Below, piece by piece: positions 1 through 8,662 of a stretch of 59,359 nucleotides of DNA (the stretch's first letter is position 1; every line of letters begins with the position of its first letter). Origin of the DNA: Bacillota bacterium (lineage in GTDB: Bacteria; Bacillota; Clostridia; Lachnospirales; Lachnospiraceae). The translations under genes and the position numbers were made by a program. The stretch spans positions 1 through 59,359 of the forward strand of contig JAEWAK010000005.1 of assembly GCA_023391695.1 (NCBI GenBank), written 5' to 3'. The notes under the pieces were generated by a model. It saw only the letters and a program-made list of their open reading frames with translations. It did no database searches and was not told where the DNA came from.

Positions 1-207
1 CAGAATTATCGGGATAGTTTGTATTAGCCGCAATAGTTTAATAAGTCCTAATTTATGTAAAATAATATCACGCCAAGGCCCCACCAGGTTCAGACGGCAT
101 CTTTTTTATATACTCAAGGCACGTTGAAGTGATAATAATGATGACGAATTGTGGTCAAAACAATAAATAGAGGGGTATAACCACAAGATGTTGTGGTTTT
201 GAGGGCG

Positions 208-258
208 AAAATGGACCGAAAATAGGCTCAAAAAGGGCAAATTTCGGTCCATTTTTTT
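208..258 (+). terminator. Rho-independent terminator
   Basis: The arms AAATGGACCGAAA (209-221) and TTTCGGTCCATTT (242-254) are perfect inverted complements with a 20-base loop. A run of T follows, as expected of an intrinsic terminator on the plus strand. Confidence 0.7.
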
Positions 259-365
259 AGCTGTTTTTATAGATGACGAGGAATGATTTAAGAGATATTA
301 CCAAATTAAATGGATATTTGAACCAAAATTCTTTTTGGTGTTTCTGAAGGAATTTATGGAAAATC

Positions 366-402
366 AACAGGATCGCTGAGAAAACTTTGCGATCCTGTTT
401 GT
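366..402 (+). terminator. Terminator-like hairpin
   Basis: AACAGGATCGC (366-376) and GCGATCCTGTT (389-399) form a perfect 11-bp stem with a 12-base loop, followed by a short T-rich stretch. It lies just before the small frame at 436. Confidence 0.55.
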
Positions 403-435
403 TATAAAAATAATTATGAAAGGCGGAATCATTCA

Positions 436-513
436 ATGAAAAAGGAAACGGAGCTGGCATTTAAATATGGATACACAGCGGCACAGGCTGGATTAGAGTT
501 CACACCGGCTTAG
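436..513 (+). CDS. Possible 25-residue peptide, unknown
   Basis: A short frame begins with ATG at 436 (MKKETELAFKYGY...) and ends with TAG at 511-513. It lies 6 bases before the next gene, and GAAAGGCGGAA stands upstream as a moderate ribosome site. I do not recognise it. It could be a leader peptide, a real small gene co-transcribed with the next frame, or the cut-off start of a larger gene. Confidence 0.3.
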   Translation: MKKETELAFKYGYTAAQAGLEFTPA

Positions 514-519
514 GACAAC

Positions 520-1074
520 ATGTATAGTTTAGTTAGCGAATCTCGTACACCTCCTGGTTATCATAGCAGTCAGGAAAACATGCAGGCATGGTGTGAGGGA
601 TTCCTTACACAAACCTCATCCAGTGAAAAGGGTATATCAAGAGAGTTATTCACGCAAGCTTTGAAAGTATTTATTGATTGCAAAGAGGAAGCAATTCCAA
701 TATGGATTAACTTTGCAGTGGAATGTGTGGAACAAGAACAATATGTTGACTTCTTCCAGGAGCCTGATAAATACACAGCAATAAACCGTTGGCTGGAAAC
801 CCTGCTTGCTGTCTTATTACAAGTAAAAGTAGAGTTCGGAGAACAAATTGCCAGTATGCTCTGTAATCTTGCGTTAGAGAACGAATGCCTGTATCCATAT
901 GAAATGTTGCCAGCAGCAGAGCATTATATAAGTAGTGGCAATTTTAATAAAATAAGTGATCTAATTCAAAGTGGCGAATTGGAACCTGCCTCTGCTTTTT
1001 TTCCTAAACTGAGTTTTGGTTGTAATGACGCGGGCCTAAATGAAAATATTAGCGGGTCAATTTTAAGAATGTGA
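520..1074 (+). CDS. Hypothetical protein, 184 residues
   Basis: The protein is not recognised. It is soluble, acidic and probably mostly alpha-helical, with no signal peptide or membrane segment. Helical stretches with Trp, Cys and Glu are visible around residues 50-120. The start at 520 has no strong Shine-Dalgarno and sits 6 bases after the small 25-residue frame, so translation may be coupled to it. The last 20 residues lack hydrophobic pattern and may reflect a 3' rearrangement. It may be the surviving part of a larger gene, since the neighbourhood downstream is full of fragments. Confidence 0.5.
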   Translation: MYSLVSESRTPPGYHSSQENMQAWCEGFLTQTSSSEKGISRELFTQALKVFIDCKEEAIPIWINFAVECVEQEQYVDFFQEPDKYTAINRWLETLLAVLLQVKVEFGEQIASMLCNLALENECLYPYEMLPAAEHYISSGNFNKISDLIQSGELEPASAFFPKLSFGCNDAGLNENISGSILRM

Positions 1075-1158
1075 GGATGTGCTGTATGGAGAGAAAATAA
1101 TTCTATTCACAAAGGTTATGCTTTATTGTCAGGAAGAGTTGAAGGAATACATATTTAT

Positions 1159-1200
1159 GGTAGGTTCAATTCTTTGTTATTACAAAGAATTGAACCTACC
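1159..1200. repeat. 42-bp perfect palindrome
   Basis: The arms GGTAGGTTCAATTCTTTGT (1159-1177) and ACAAAGAATTGAACCTACC (1182-1200) are perfect 19-bp complements around the loop TATT. No T-run follows, so it is not a typical terminator. It could be a small palindromic repeat or an RNA processing hairpin. Confidence 0.6.
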
Positions 1201-1559
1201 AATCATTTGCTGACAAAAGATTAGATAAAGATATTAGCATCGATGTATTTTCATATGCATTGAATGGCGGCAGTTGGCAAGAACGTAAAGCAACCAAAGA
1301 ATAAATAAAAATAATTATTAATGATGATTTCCCATATAACTATATTGATTAAGATCACCCCGATTTTTATATACAGTTTATTTGATTCGAATTAAGAATG
1401 AACTTAGAGGGATCTATTGTTTCAATAGATGAATAATTTATTGAAGCAATAGATCCTTTCACATGTTCAAAAACAATGACGTCAGGAGAGTGAATCATGA
1501 TGCCTTTATGTTTATATAAGTAAAAAGTAGCAAGCACTTAATTTCCTTTTGCGTTTACA
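1201..1559. other. Intergenic stretch with a gene fragment
   Basis: A short open frame (1212-1304; contains FSYALNGGSWQERKATKE) has protein-like composition but no start and no recognised family. It is probably the decayed 3' end of a lost gene. A hairpin at 1410-1456 is listed separately. Nothing else was seen. Confidence 0.35.
1410..1456. terminator. Terminator-like hairpin
   Basis: An 18-bp stem joins GGATCTATTGTTTCAATA (1410-1427) and TATTGAAGCAATAGATCC (1439-1456) with one T-G wobble and an 11-base loop, followed by TTTC. It probably insulates the TetR promoter from upstream transcription. Confidence 0.5.
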
Positions 1560-1588
1560 TTGACAACTATAATTGATGATGCTATACT
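1560..1588 (+). promoter_or_regulatory. Sigma-A promoter of the tetR-dikinase operon
   Basis: A consensus -35 TTGACA (1560-1565) and a -10 TATACT (1583-1588) are separated by exactly 17 bp. Transcription should start near 1595, about 36 bases before the TetR start codon. Confidence 0.75.
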
Positions 1589-1593
1589 ATAAA

Positions 1594-1612
1594 TGACTGA
1601 CTGGGTCACTCA
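1594..1612. promoter_or_regulatory. Candidate TetR operator
   Basis: The near-palindrome TGACTGA-CTGGG-TCACTCA has one mismatch between its 7-base arms and lies on the predicted transcription start. This is the usual position for autorepression by a TetR protein. Confidence 0.5.
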
Positions 1613-1630
1613 ATTTATTTAAGGAGGCGT

Positions 1631-2251
1631 ATGGAAATTAATAAGTTTTTGAACTTAAAACCTGAAAAGCAGGAACGAATACTAAATGCAGCGTTAAAGG
1701 AGTTTGCGAAAAAGGGTTATAAAAGTGCAATGACAGATGAAATCGCTAAGGAAGCGAATATTTCAAAAGGCGCATTATTTCAGTATTTTACAAACAAGAA
1801 AGCGTTATTCCTTTTTTTGTATGACCATACTTTGGATATTGTTATGAAAGAGTATTTTCAAAAGGTAGATATTAATGAAAAAGATATATTTAATAGGCTA
1901 AAACAGATATTATCTATTGAATTTATACTTCTTAAAAAATATCCTGATTTGTTTGATTTTATTGAGGTTGTAAATCATGAAGAATCTATAGAAGTGATAA
2001 ATGATTTGAGAATGAGAAATGACGAGTATGCAATAAGCAGCTATGGCAAGCTGATGGAAGACATTGACACTTCACTGTTCAAAGCAGACGTGAACATAAA
2101 CAGGGCAATTAATGTAATTATTTGGACTATGGAAGGCTTCGGGAAAAAACAGAAAGAGCAAATGAAACACCTGGTGGAATTGGATTTTGATGCTATACTT
2201 TCTGAAACGGACATTTACTGTGAACTATTAAGAAAACTGTTTTATAAGTAA
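1631..2251 (+). CDS. TetR/AcrR family transcriptional regulator
   Basis: The 206-residue protein has the typical TetR length. The N-terminal helix-turn-helix covers residues 13-60 (RILNAALKEFAKKGYK... GALFQYFTNKKALF), followed by a variable helical ligand domain. AAGGAGG lies 4 bases before the ATG. The gene is 16 bases upstream of the dikinase gene and shares its promoter, so it most likely controls that gene and itself through the palindrome at 1594-1612. The ligand is unknown, but a drug-like inducer would fit the partner gene. Confidence 0.88.
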   Translation: MEINKFLNLKPEKQERILNAALKEFAKKGYKSAMTDEIAKEANISKGALFQYFTNKKALFLFLYDHTLDIVMKEYFQKVDINEKDIFNRLKQILSIEFILLKKYPDLFDFIEVVNHEESIEVINDLRMRNDEYAISSYGKLMEDIDTSLFKADVNINRAINVIIWTMEGFGKKQKEQMKHLVELDFDAILSETDIYCELLRKLFYK

Positions 2252-2267
2252 GGAAGGAAATAAGTTT

Positions 2268-4622
2268 ATGGATAATATGGTAATGAGTTTCAAAAAGTTG
2301 AGCCCTGAGCTTAGATTCTCTGCAGGCGGAAAGGGTGGTATGTTAGCAAGAATGTATCAAGGGGGATATCCGGTACCGGATGGGTTTGTAATTTTCCCTT
2401 CAGCCTTTAAGGAAGAAAGATTGAATAATGAAGCATGGTCTGAGATACAGGCGCTGTTGTCTAAGCTTCGGAAGAACAATAAGGATACAATGTTTGCGGT
2501 AAGGTCTTCAGGGTTAAGTGAGGATTCCGCACAAGCATCCTTTGCCGGTGAATTTGAAACAGTTCTCAATGTTAAAACAGATAATGAGATACAGAAAGCT
2601 ATTTATACGGTTTTTAAATCAAGAGAATCTGAGAGGGTCAAGGCATATAGCTCTGTCCAGGGAATGGATCAGTCCCATCAGATCGCCATAGTGGTCATGC
2701 TGATGGTTCGGTCTGAAATTTCGGGGGTTTTGTTCACCGCCGATCCTATTACAGGAAGCCACAAAAGCATGACAGGCAATTATGTATATGGATTGGGAGA
2801 GAAGCTTGTTTCCGGGGAAGCCAATGCAGCTCCCTTCAAGTTAATGAGGCCTAAAGGAAAATACGAAGGGCCCCAGGATTTTAGAAAATATGCCTCCAGA
2901 CTGTATCAATATGCCTCAAGGCTAGTGAAGGAATTGGAAAATCAACAGGATATCGAATGGGCAGTAGCGGACGGGAAGTTATATCTTCTTCAGGCAAGGC
3001 CAATAACGACCGTAAGGACAGGTAATCCGGATACCTATGAATTGAATGAATCTCTGGACGGTGATTTGCTCTGGTGCAATACCAATGTCGGGGAGGCAAT
3101 GTCAGGTGTTTTTACTCCTCTCAGCTGGTCCTTGATAAGGGATATTGATGAAGAGCAAAGTTCGGTTCCCGGCTCACTATTATTCTCGGGTAATATTTGT
3201 GGAAGGCTGTATTCAAATATCAGTGTGTTGTTATCCATCTATCCGGCATTCGGGCAAGATCCCAAGCCTACGCTTGAGAAGCTGGGAGACATATTCGGAC
3301 AGTTTCCTGAAGGAATCGATATTCCTGTTTACCCATTTGCACCGTTACCTTTGTTAAAAGCTATGATTCCGAGAGTGAATAAAACCTTGAAAAAGACTAA
3401 GGAAGGCAGAGAGATAGCGGAGCAGTATTTGAAGGAAACACCTGCTTGGTGCGAAGATATGAAAATACGCATCAAAAATATGAAGACAAAGAGTGAGCTG
3501 CTCTCATTATGGAAAAGTGAGCTTTGGCCTTACAACCTTAAGGCTTTTTGGGTAGGGAACGCACAAGCGCGTAGATTTGAGAGTATTTTTAAGTTGAATC
3601 AGGATCTGATCAAGCTTCTTGGGACTGAAGACGCCAACGCGTTGCTGTCCAACCTGAGAGGAGGCTCAGAACTGGCGAGCCTTGGTCCGGTCATCGGAAT
3701 ATCTAAAATAATCAAGGGAGAAATGAGCCGGGAAGAATATTTAAAACAGCTGGGACATCGGGGCCCTCATGAATTTGAACTGTTAATACCCGATCCCAGC
3801 GAGGATCCCAGCTGGCTTGAAAAACAGATTGAAAGTTTTGAAAAGTCCGATGTTGATGTTAGGGGGCTGTTAAAAAAGCAGGAGAAACAATACGCTGGGG
3901 CCTGGAGAAAATTCAAAGAGCGTTTTCCGGATAAAGTAAAAAGTATGGAAAAGAAATTAGCGAAGGCGGCGGAAGGCAGCCGCTCCAGAGAGACATACCG
4001 TTCTGAGTGGACGAGAGTATTCAGGGTTAACCGCGTTTTCGCACTTAAAGCCGGTGAACTGTCAGGAGTCGGTGACGAGGTTTTTTTCCTGTATATCGAT
4101 GAAATATTGGACCTGCTTGGTGGAAATGACAAGGCAGTGAAGCATATCACCGCACGAAAAGAGAATTACAGCAAATATAAGGAGTTTCCGCCACTACCTT
4201 CAATTATCCGCGGAAGGTTCGAACCATACAAGTGGCTGACTGATCCGAACAGAAGAGTTGATTTCTATGATCCTACCGTCCCTGTTGACATATCTGATTC
4301 TGAAACACTCAAGGGCTTTGCCGGAGCTGCGGGAAGGATTGAGGGAAATGTGCGTATTCTGATAAACCCCGAAGATGCGGAGACTCTCCAACCGGGCGAT
4401 ATTCTTGTTGCTTCAACTACGAATGTAGGATGGACGCCTTTATTCCCGAAGGCTGCAGCGATAGTTACCGATATAGGGGCGCCATTGTCCCATGCCGCTA
4501 TTGTAGCCAGGGAACTCGGTATTCCAGCCGTCGTAGGATGCGGCAACGCCACCACGAAACTAAAGACGGGAGACAGGATTATTGTTGATGGCGGCCAGGG
4601 TGTTGTGCAGATATTGCATTAA
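2268..4622 (+). CDS. Rifampicin phosphotransferase-like dikinase
   Basis: The 784-residue protein has an N-terminal ATP-grasp pyruvate-phosphate-dikinase domain (about 1-250). It shows GGKGGMLARM near residue 20, FAVRSSGLSEDSAQASFAGE near 76-95 and QDIEWAVADGKLYLLQARPI near 230. A long middle domain follows, and a C-terminal swivelling phosphohistidine domain carries GAPLSHAAIVARELGIPAV with the carrier His at about residue 742. The phosphohistidine is at the extreme C terminus, with no PEP/pyruvate TIM barrel behind it. That order is the Rph one (ATP domain, substrate domain, His domain) and not that of PEP synthase. The family transfers the beta-phosphate of ATP to a small molecule. The real substrate cannot be read from the sequence. 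Confidence 0.75.
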   Translation: MDNMVMSFKKLSPELRFSAGGKGGMLARMYQGGYPVPDGFVIFPSAFKEERLNNEAWSEIQALLSKLRKNNKDTMFAVRSSGLSEDSAQASFAGEFETVLNVKTDNEIQKAIYTVFKSRESERVKAYSSVQGMDQSHQIAIVVMLMVRSEISGVLFTADPITGSHKSMTGNYVYGLGEKLVSGEANAAPFKLMRPKGKYEGPQDFRKYASRLYQYASRLVKELENQQDIEWAVADGKLYLLQARPITTVRTGNPDTYELNESLDGDLLWCNTNVGEAMSGVFTPLSWSLIRDIDEEQSSVPGSLLFSGNICGRLYSNISVLLSIYPAFGQDPKPTLEKLGDIFGQFPEGIDIPVYPFAPLPLLKAMIPRVNKTLKKTKEGREIAEQYLKETPAWCEDMKIRIKNMKTKSELLSLWKSELWPYNLKAFWVGNAQARRFESIFKLNQDLIKLLGTEDANALLSNLRGGSELASLGPVIGISKIIKGEMSREEYLKQLGHRGPHEFELLIPDPSEDPSWLEKQIESFEKSDVDVRGLLKKQEKQYAGAWRKFKERFPDKVKSMEKKLAKAAEGSRSRETYRSEWTRVFRVNRVFALKAGELSGVGDEVFFLYIDEILDLLGGNDKAVKHITARKENYSKYKEFPPLPSIIRGRFEPYKWLTDPNRRVDFYDPTVPVDISDSETLKGFAGAAGRIEGNVRILINPEDAETLQPGDILVASTTNVGWTPLFPKAAAIVTDIGAPLSHAAIVARELGIPAVVGCGNATTKLKTGDRIIVDGGQGVVQILH

Positions 4623-4751
4623 ATGAGCCCTGACCCTGGAAAAGAGGGAAAGTTTGAGGTAAATACCCAATATGCCAACTCCGGTCTTGTTTCAGTTTTG
4701 TCTTAGATGTGGTCCAGGTGAGGTAGACCCATTCCCATCGGTAGTAGACGT

Positions 4752-4988
4752 CTAAATACGACTGGAGAGGAACACATCTTATCTGCCGATGGCGAGAAAT
4801 TATATACAGGGAGTCTTGTAATAGGAATCAACATTACAGATATTGAAAATAAACCGCTGCAAGGCATTGTTCTTCACTCGAATGGTGATGGATATAGAGG
4901 CAACATAGGTGACCGTGAGAGCCAAACCATCTATTGGAATGGAGATGGGTGGAACGTTTTGGAACGATTAGAAACAAAACATGATTAA
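4752..4988 (+). pseudogene. 3' fragment of an unknown gene
   Basis: An open frame of 78 codons without a plausible start ends at TAA 4986-4988. It reads as a beta-rich protein (LYTGSLVIGINITDIENK, then IYWNGDGWNVLERLETK). No family was recognised. Directly after the stop is a strong terminator, so this is probably the end of a once intact gene whose front has been lost. The stretch from 4623 to 4751 contains nothing I can interpret. Confidence 0.4.
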
Positions 4989-5033
4989 AAAAGCATTGCT
5001 CTCCCTCTGCGGAAGGGAAGCAATGCTTTTTTA
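4987..5033 (+). terminator. Rho-independent terminator
   Basis: AAGCATTGCT (4991-5000) pairs with AGCAATGCTT (5019-5028). The stem is extended by TCCCT/AGGGA across a one-base bulge and followed by TTTT. It ends the fragment above. Confidence 0.75.
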
Positions 5034-5438
5034 TTATGATACATAGTTTAGAATAAAAAGGATGGGCTAGGTTTTCGGAAAACGAAAATCATAACCCTTT
5101 AATTTTTTCTAAAGAACTGATAACTCAAAAAATCTGAGACTAAATCTTTAGTTTTCGTTTTACTTGAATAATGAAATCATATAAATACTGATTTCCTTCA
5201 TAATAACTAAATTTGATTTAATTCATGGTAACGAAAAATTAGGAGGTGTTTCCTGGGTGGAAGAGCATAGAGTGATTCTGCGAGACCTTCCTTCTATGTG
5301 GAAAAAAAAATAGGAAAGCATCCTGTCTCAATAACACTATTTTGTTAGTAGTATAATATATCCCCAGGGTAACAGTTTTATTTTTTCACTGTCAACTCTG
5401 GGGGTAGATTATCAGGCTAAGCAGCGTTTTGTATATAG
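5034..5438. other. Intergenic, with terminator-like hairpin for the minus strand
   Basis: AT-rich sequence without a convincing gene. An imperfect hairpin at 5362-5404 (CCCCAG/CTGGGG outer arms, ACAGT/ACTGT inner arms) lies just beyond the stop of the minus-strand immunity candidate and may end that transcript. Confidence 0.4.
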
Positions 5439-6125
5439 TTAACTTAAATTCTGTTCAACAAAGCTCTCATAAAGCTTCCTAAGCTTTTTATGTTGTGATA
5501 CGCATAATATTACAGTTAAGATTATTAGACCGAATATTAAGAAGGAAACAAATACTATTCCGAATACGTTTAAATGTGTATATGCAATAAATAAAATAAC
5601 TCCAAGTACCAATATATTGCAAATGAAAACAGAGACTACTCTCTTAACATAATTAAAGTATTGGTTGCTAAAATCGCAATGATTCATTACAAAAGCGATG
5701 TCTGAGACCACATTTGGTTCAACAGTAAAGACCGGTAATGACCATTTTTTTGTTCTTATATCGTACTCTGAATTCTTATAGGTCAAACGTATATCGGTAT
5801 CTTGTTGCATGTCGATTAGTAATTTTGCTTTTAGACAATATGCTCTTATTTCGTTGTGCCATTTTGAGTTGGTATTTAATAAAAGTGTATTAAACACTCC
5901 CTGAATGACAGCAGTGAGAACAAAGAACAATATGGAAAGCGGTGTTCGATTGCTTATTGCAATCTTTTGCTCAACCTCAATTTCGTATTGTTTCTTTTCA
6001 TTCACAGTAAAAGAAACAAGAGGATCGGTATTGGTAAGTATCTTCATTTCATTATTAAGTTTTACTGACAAACTTTCATCTTGAGGAATTTCCCCATTAA
6101 TTTTTAGTATCATTATACCACCCAA
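5439..6125 (-). CDS. Probable membrane immunity protein for the RHS tip
   Basis: The 228-residue protein has a soluble N-terminal half, one hydrophobic segment near residues 60-80 (LSILFFVLTAVIQGVF) and two near the C terminus (FICNILVLGVILFIAY and IVFVSFLIFGLIILTVIL). No family was recognised. Its start overlaps the end of the RHS gene by 13 bases, so the two are translationally coupled. This is the arrangement of a polymorphic toxin and its cognate immunity gene. The upstream toxin tail is hydrophobic, so a membrane-embedded immunity protein fits. The role is inferred from position only. Confidence 0.55.
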   Translation of the reverse strand: MGGIMILKINGEIPQDESLSVKLNNEMKILTNTDPLVSFTVNEKKQYEIEVEQKIAISNRTPLSILFFVLTAVIQGVFNTLLLNTNSKWHNEIRAYCLKAKLLIDMQQDTDIRLTYKNSEYDIRTKKWSLPVFTVEPNVVSDIAFVMNHCDFSNQYFNYVKRVVSVFICNILVLGVILFIAYTHLNVFGIVFVSFLIFGLIILTVILCVSQHKKLRKLYESFVEQNLS

Positions 6126-7036
6126 ATTGAATTCTCTAGTTTTTTATCAAATACGTAATCTAAAATTCCAGATATAGCACCCCCAATTGATAAGAGAATA
6201 TCGATATTAGGAATTAAGACGTTTTGTATTTTATTGATTGTTGCTGAACTTGTCGCACCTGCTATCATATCAACGAGCTTTTTCGTAGGGACTTTACTTA
6301 CCAGCTTAGACCCAACCCCAGGGATCTCACTCACTATATTCTTGAACCCTGTGATTAGTTTTGAAGCATTATTGGCTATAAATCTGATAAAGTTCATTAG
6401 TGGTGTTTTAACTTTAGTCTTTAAGGCCATTTTGCCATATTGTTTACCTAAAGCTTTAATGGGTGCAAACGCAGCGCCAATCCCAGGAATTAGCATTAAT
6501 ATCATATCTATTGGTGTTGAAATCATCCACCTCTTAATAACAACGTATCCACTCGGATCTTCATTCGTAACCGGATTATTACTGCAGAACACATATATAT
6601 TTTCCCCCTGAATTACATCTTTATTCAAGGACCTTCCCAAGGACGGAATGTAATATCTGCTCTTAAGATAGTAGAAGCCGGACTCGATATCGTATTGATA
6701 AGAACTATACAGGAAGGGATTTGCCTCCTTCAATAGAGTGCCGTCACCTGTAGTAACTGTTCCGGATGAACTGATAATTTTTCCAAAACTGCTGTACTGA
6801 TAGTTTACAACAAATTGCCCGCTATCATCAACTAGACCTAAAACACTGTCATAATAGTAGTATTCAGTTAGGCTTCCCGCAGTCTTTTTACTTCTAAGAC
6901 CATCATGGTTATATTCATACTGCGCGATTACAACACCTCCGTCAACTATTTGTATCAGTTGGTTTTCAGCATTGTAAACGTAAGTCCTCGAATCTTGCGT
7001 CATATGTCCGTTTGCATCATATGTGTAGGTTCCCAC
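6113..7036 (-). CDS. RHS/YD-repeat protein C-terminal part with toxin tail
   Basis: The open frame codes 307 residues. It begins with YD repeats (GTYTYDANGHMTQDSRTYVYNAENQ; shown here as motif YTYDANG and YVYNAEN). The RHS-associated core follows (YYLKSRYYIPSLGRSLNKD and NIYVFCSNNPVTNEDPSGY, ending near residue 165). After the core come about 140 variable residues rich in Gly, Ala and Ile, the position of the toxin domain in RHS proteins. The tail resembles a membrane-active sequence but matches no family I know. Intact RHS proteins exceed 1000 residues, so this is only the tip. Confidence 0.75.
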   Translation of the reverse strand: MGTYTYDANGHMTQDSRTYVYNAENQLIQIVDGGVVIAQYEYNHDGLRSKKTAGSLTEYYYYDSVLGLVDDSGQFVVNYQYSSFGKIISSSGTVTTGDGTLLKEANPFLYSSYQYDIESGFYYLKSRYYIPSLGRSLNKDVIQGENIYVFCSNNPVTNEDPSGYVVIKRWMISTPIDMILMLIPGIGAAFAPIKALGKQYGKMALKTKVKTPLMNFIRFIANNASKLITGFKNIVSEIPGVGSKLVSKVPTKKLVDMIAGATSSATINKIQNVLIPNIDILLSIGGAISGILDYVFDKKLENSIWVV

Positions 7037-7240
7037 ACTTGAAACAGTGAGTTGATTTGCCGCATCATATTCGTAAGCTATTGTAGTTGTTATGCCGCTT
7101 TCTGTTATAGTCCGCTTAGTTCTATTTCCCGGAAGCCCCCCATATTGGCTTTCATATTTGTATTAAATTGCCGTTTGGATCAAATGTATAGGTTGTGTTG
7201 ACAAGCGGAGTCCCCGAAGCGTTTTTGTGTAGACATTGGT
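7037..7240 (-). pseudogene. Upstream RHS repeat remnant, frameshifted
   Basis: The frame of the RHS tip continues upstream without a stop through further YD repeat sequence (IAYEYDAANQLTVSSV) to about 7160. There a frame change occurs, and the next YD unit (YTFDPNGNLIQI) is read in another frame up to about 7240. Repeat homology then ends. The RHS gene is therefore broken and has lost its long N-terminal part. The stretch from 7241 to 7373 contains no gene. Confidence 0.6.
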
Positions 7241-7373
7241 TATTTGCCACGATTTATTTGTGAGAAGCAGAAAATCCTTGATACTACAGAGGGTTTACAG
7301 GCATTATTAATATTATAGAAACAATTTTCTGACAGTTTATAAATATTAAATCCCTATAATACAGTAAATAACG

Positions 7374-7539
7374 CTAGTACAGTCTTGCATAATTGTCACT
7401 TAATTCAGTATCCGCTATTTTCGCTGGTGCCGCGTTGTCGTCAATCAGCGTAGGACACCGCTACGATTCATTCCTCTGCCTTGCTCTAGCGCAAATATCA
7501 GCACTGTTATTAAGCAAAATTCATACAAGGCTGTGCTAG
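7374..7539. repeat. MITE-like element with imperfect terminal inverted repeats
   Basis: The 166-bp block begins CTAGTACAGTCTTGCAT and its other end, read on the minus strand, begins CTAGCACAGCCTTGTAT. The two ends match at roughly 22 of 31 positions. Internal short stems occur, for example CGTAG/CTACG around 7450-7470. It is non-coding and clearly more GC-rich than its surroundings. This is the build of a small non-autonomous palindromic element. Confidence 0.55.
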
Positions 7540-7593
7540 ATATACTAGAGTAAGGATTAGTAGAATAATAAAAAATTACATTGGAGGATTCAC

Positions 7594-7653
7594 GTGAAGA
7601 TGAATTTTATGAAACATAATGTAGAAATAGTAAATAAATATTTACTGAAATAA
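7594..7653 (+). CDS. Possible 19-residue leader peptide
   Basis: A GTG at 7594 is preceded by TTGGAGG with good spacing and opens a 19-codon frame (MKMNFMKHNVEIV...) ending TAA at 7651-7653. It lies about 100 bases before the exporter operon. It may be a leader peptide or chance. Confidence 0.25.
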   Translation: MKMNFMKHNVEIVNKYLLK

Positions 7654-7758
7654 TGTGTTCAATTCTAGGATTATAAAGGAGAAAAATAAAATCAATAATA
7701 AAAAACAGCAATTGTTTTATAATCAAGAAATTAATAAAAAAAGAAGGAGAAATAAGAA

Positions 7759-8661
7759 ATGAACGCTATAGAAATTACAAATCTGTCAAAGAGCTTTCGT
7801 GGATTGTATGCGGTGGATCATCTGAATATGACAGTACCAGTTGGTGCGATATATGGATTTATTGGTGAAAATGGAAGTGGAAAATCTACAACAGAAAAGC
7901 TGATCTGCGGACATCTTGTTCCTGATAAAGGTGAAATTAAACTATTTGGAAAGGATTATACGGATGCAGGCGTCAGGGTTCGGGTCGGTGCATTAATTGA
8001 AAATGCAGGCTGTTTTCCGGGTTCCAGTGTAAGAGATAATCTAAAAATGCAAGCTATTAATCTGGGAATTGAAAACCCGGATGAAGAAATCATACGAGTG
8101 CTGCAAATTGTCCGTATGGAAGATTCTTCAGGAATTAAGTTTAAAAGTTGTTCACTAGGGATGAAACAGCGCATCGGCATTGCTATGGCATTGCTTGGTA
8201 ATCCGGCTTTGCTTATACTTGATGAACCGATCAACGGATTGGATACAGACGGTATAAGAATCATGCGTGAAATTCTTGTAGATATCACAAAAAATTATAA
8301 TTGTACAGTACTCATTTCCTCACATATTCTTGGAGAACTGGAAAAGATTGCGACCCACTATGGAATTATTCACCAAGGAAGAATGATCCAGGAGATTTCT
8401 GCAAAAGAAATGGAAAGCAGGGCCAGGGTATTTGTATCTGTTAAAACGAAGGATATGCAAGGTGCAGAAAATATTCTGAAAGCAAAATTTGAACATGTAA
8501 GTAAAGAGGATGAATATCTCCAAATTTATGATGTGGATCATACGGAAGCAATCGTTGAATATTTGCTTCAAAATGGACATGTAGTCAGAGAAATAAAGAA
8601 GAATAAAATTGGTCTTGAAGAATACTATATCAAGCTAATGTCAAAAAAGGAGGAGTCTTAA
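7759..8661 (+). CDS. ABC exporter ATPase 1 (BcrA/LanF type)
   Basis: The 300-residue ATPase has Walker A GENGSGKSTTEKL near residues 37-49, the signature CSLGMKQRIGIAMALLGNP near 131-149 and Walker B ALLILDEPINGLD. The C-terminal part beyond 220 resembles that of antibiotic-exporter ATPases of the BcrA/LanF group. It would energise the permease that starts 1 base after its stop. AGAAGGAGA precedes the ATG. It is a close paralogue of the ATPase at 9509. Such exporters often give resistance to peptide antibiotics or export a peptide, but no peptide gene or sensor kinase is next to it. Confidence 0.87.
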   Translation: MNAIEITNLSKSFRGLYAVDHLNMTVPVGAIYGFIGENGSGKSTTEKLICGHLVPDKGEIKLFGKDYTDAGVRVRVGALIENAGCFPGSSVRDNLKMQAINLGIENPDEEIIRVLQIVRMEDSSGIKFKSCSLGMKQRIGIAMALLGNPALLILDEPINGLDTDGIRIMREILVDITKNYNCTVLISSHILGELEKIATHYGIIHQGRMIQEISAKEMESRARVFVSVKTKDMQGAENILKAKFEHVSKEDEYLQIYDVDHTEAIVEYLLQNGHVVREIKKNKIGLEEYYIKLMSKKEES

Positions 8662-8662
8662 A

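Larger units (their letters stand above)
1..435. other. Intergenic left edge with hairpins, no gene seen
   Basis: No convincing coding frame was found here. The stretch carries a small perfect hairpin (AACCACAA, loop GATG, TTGTGGTT, 179-198) and two terminator-like hairpins that are listed separately. The gene whose transcript the first terminator ends lies left of the window or has been lost. Confidence 0.5.

Noticed and set aside
2268..4622. Phosphoenolpyruvate synthase
   Set aside because: The phosphohistidine domain is C-terminal and the PEP/pyruvate TIM barrel is missing, so the domain order is that of Rph-like dikinases.
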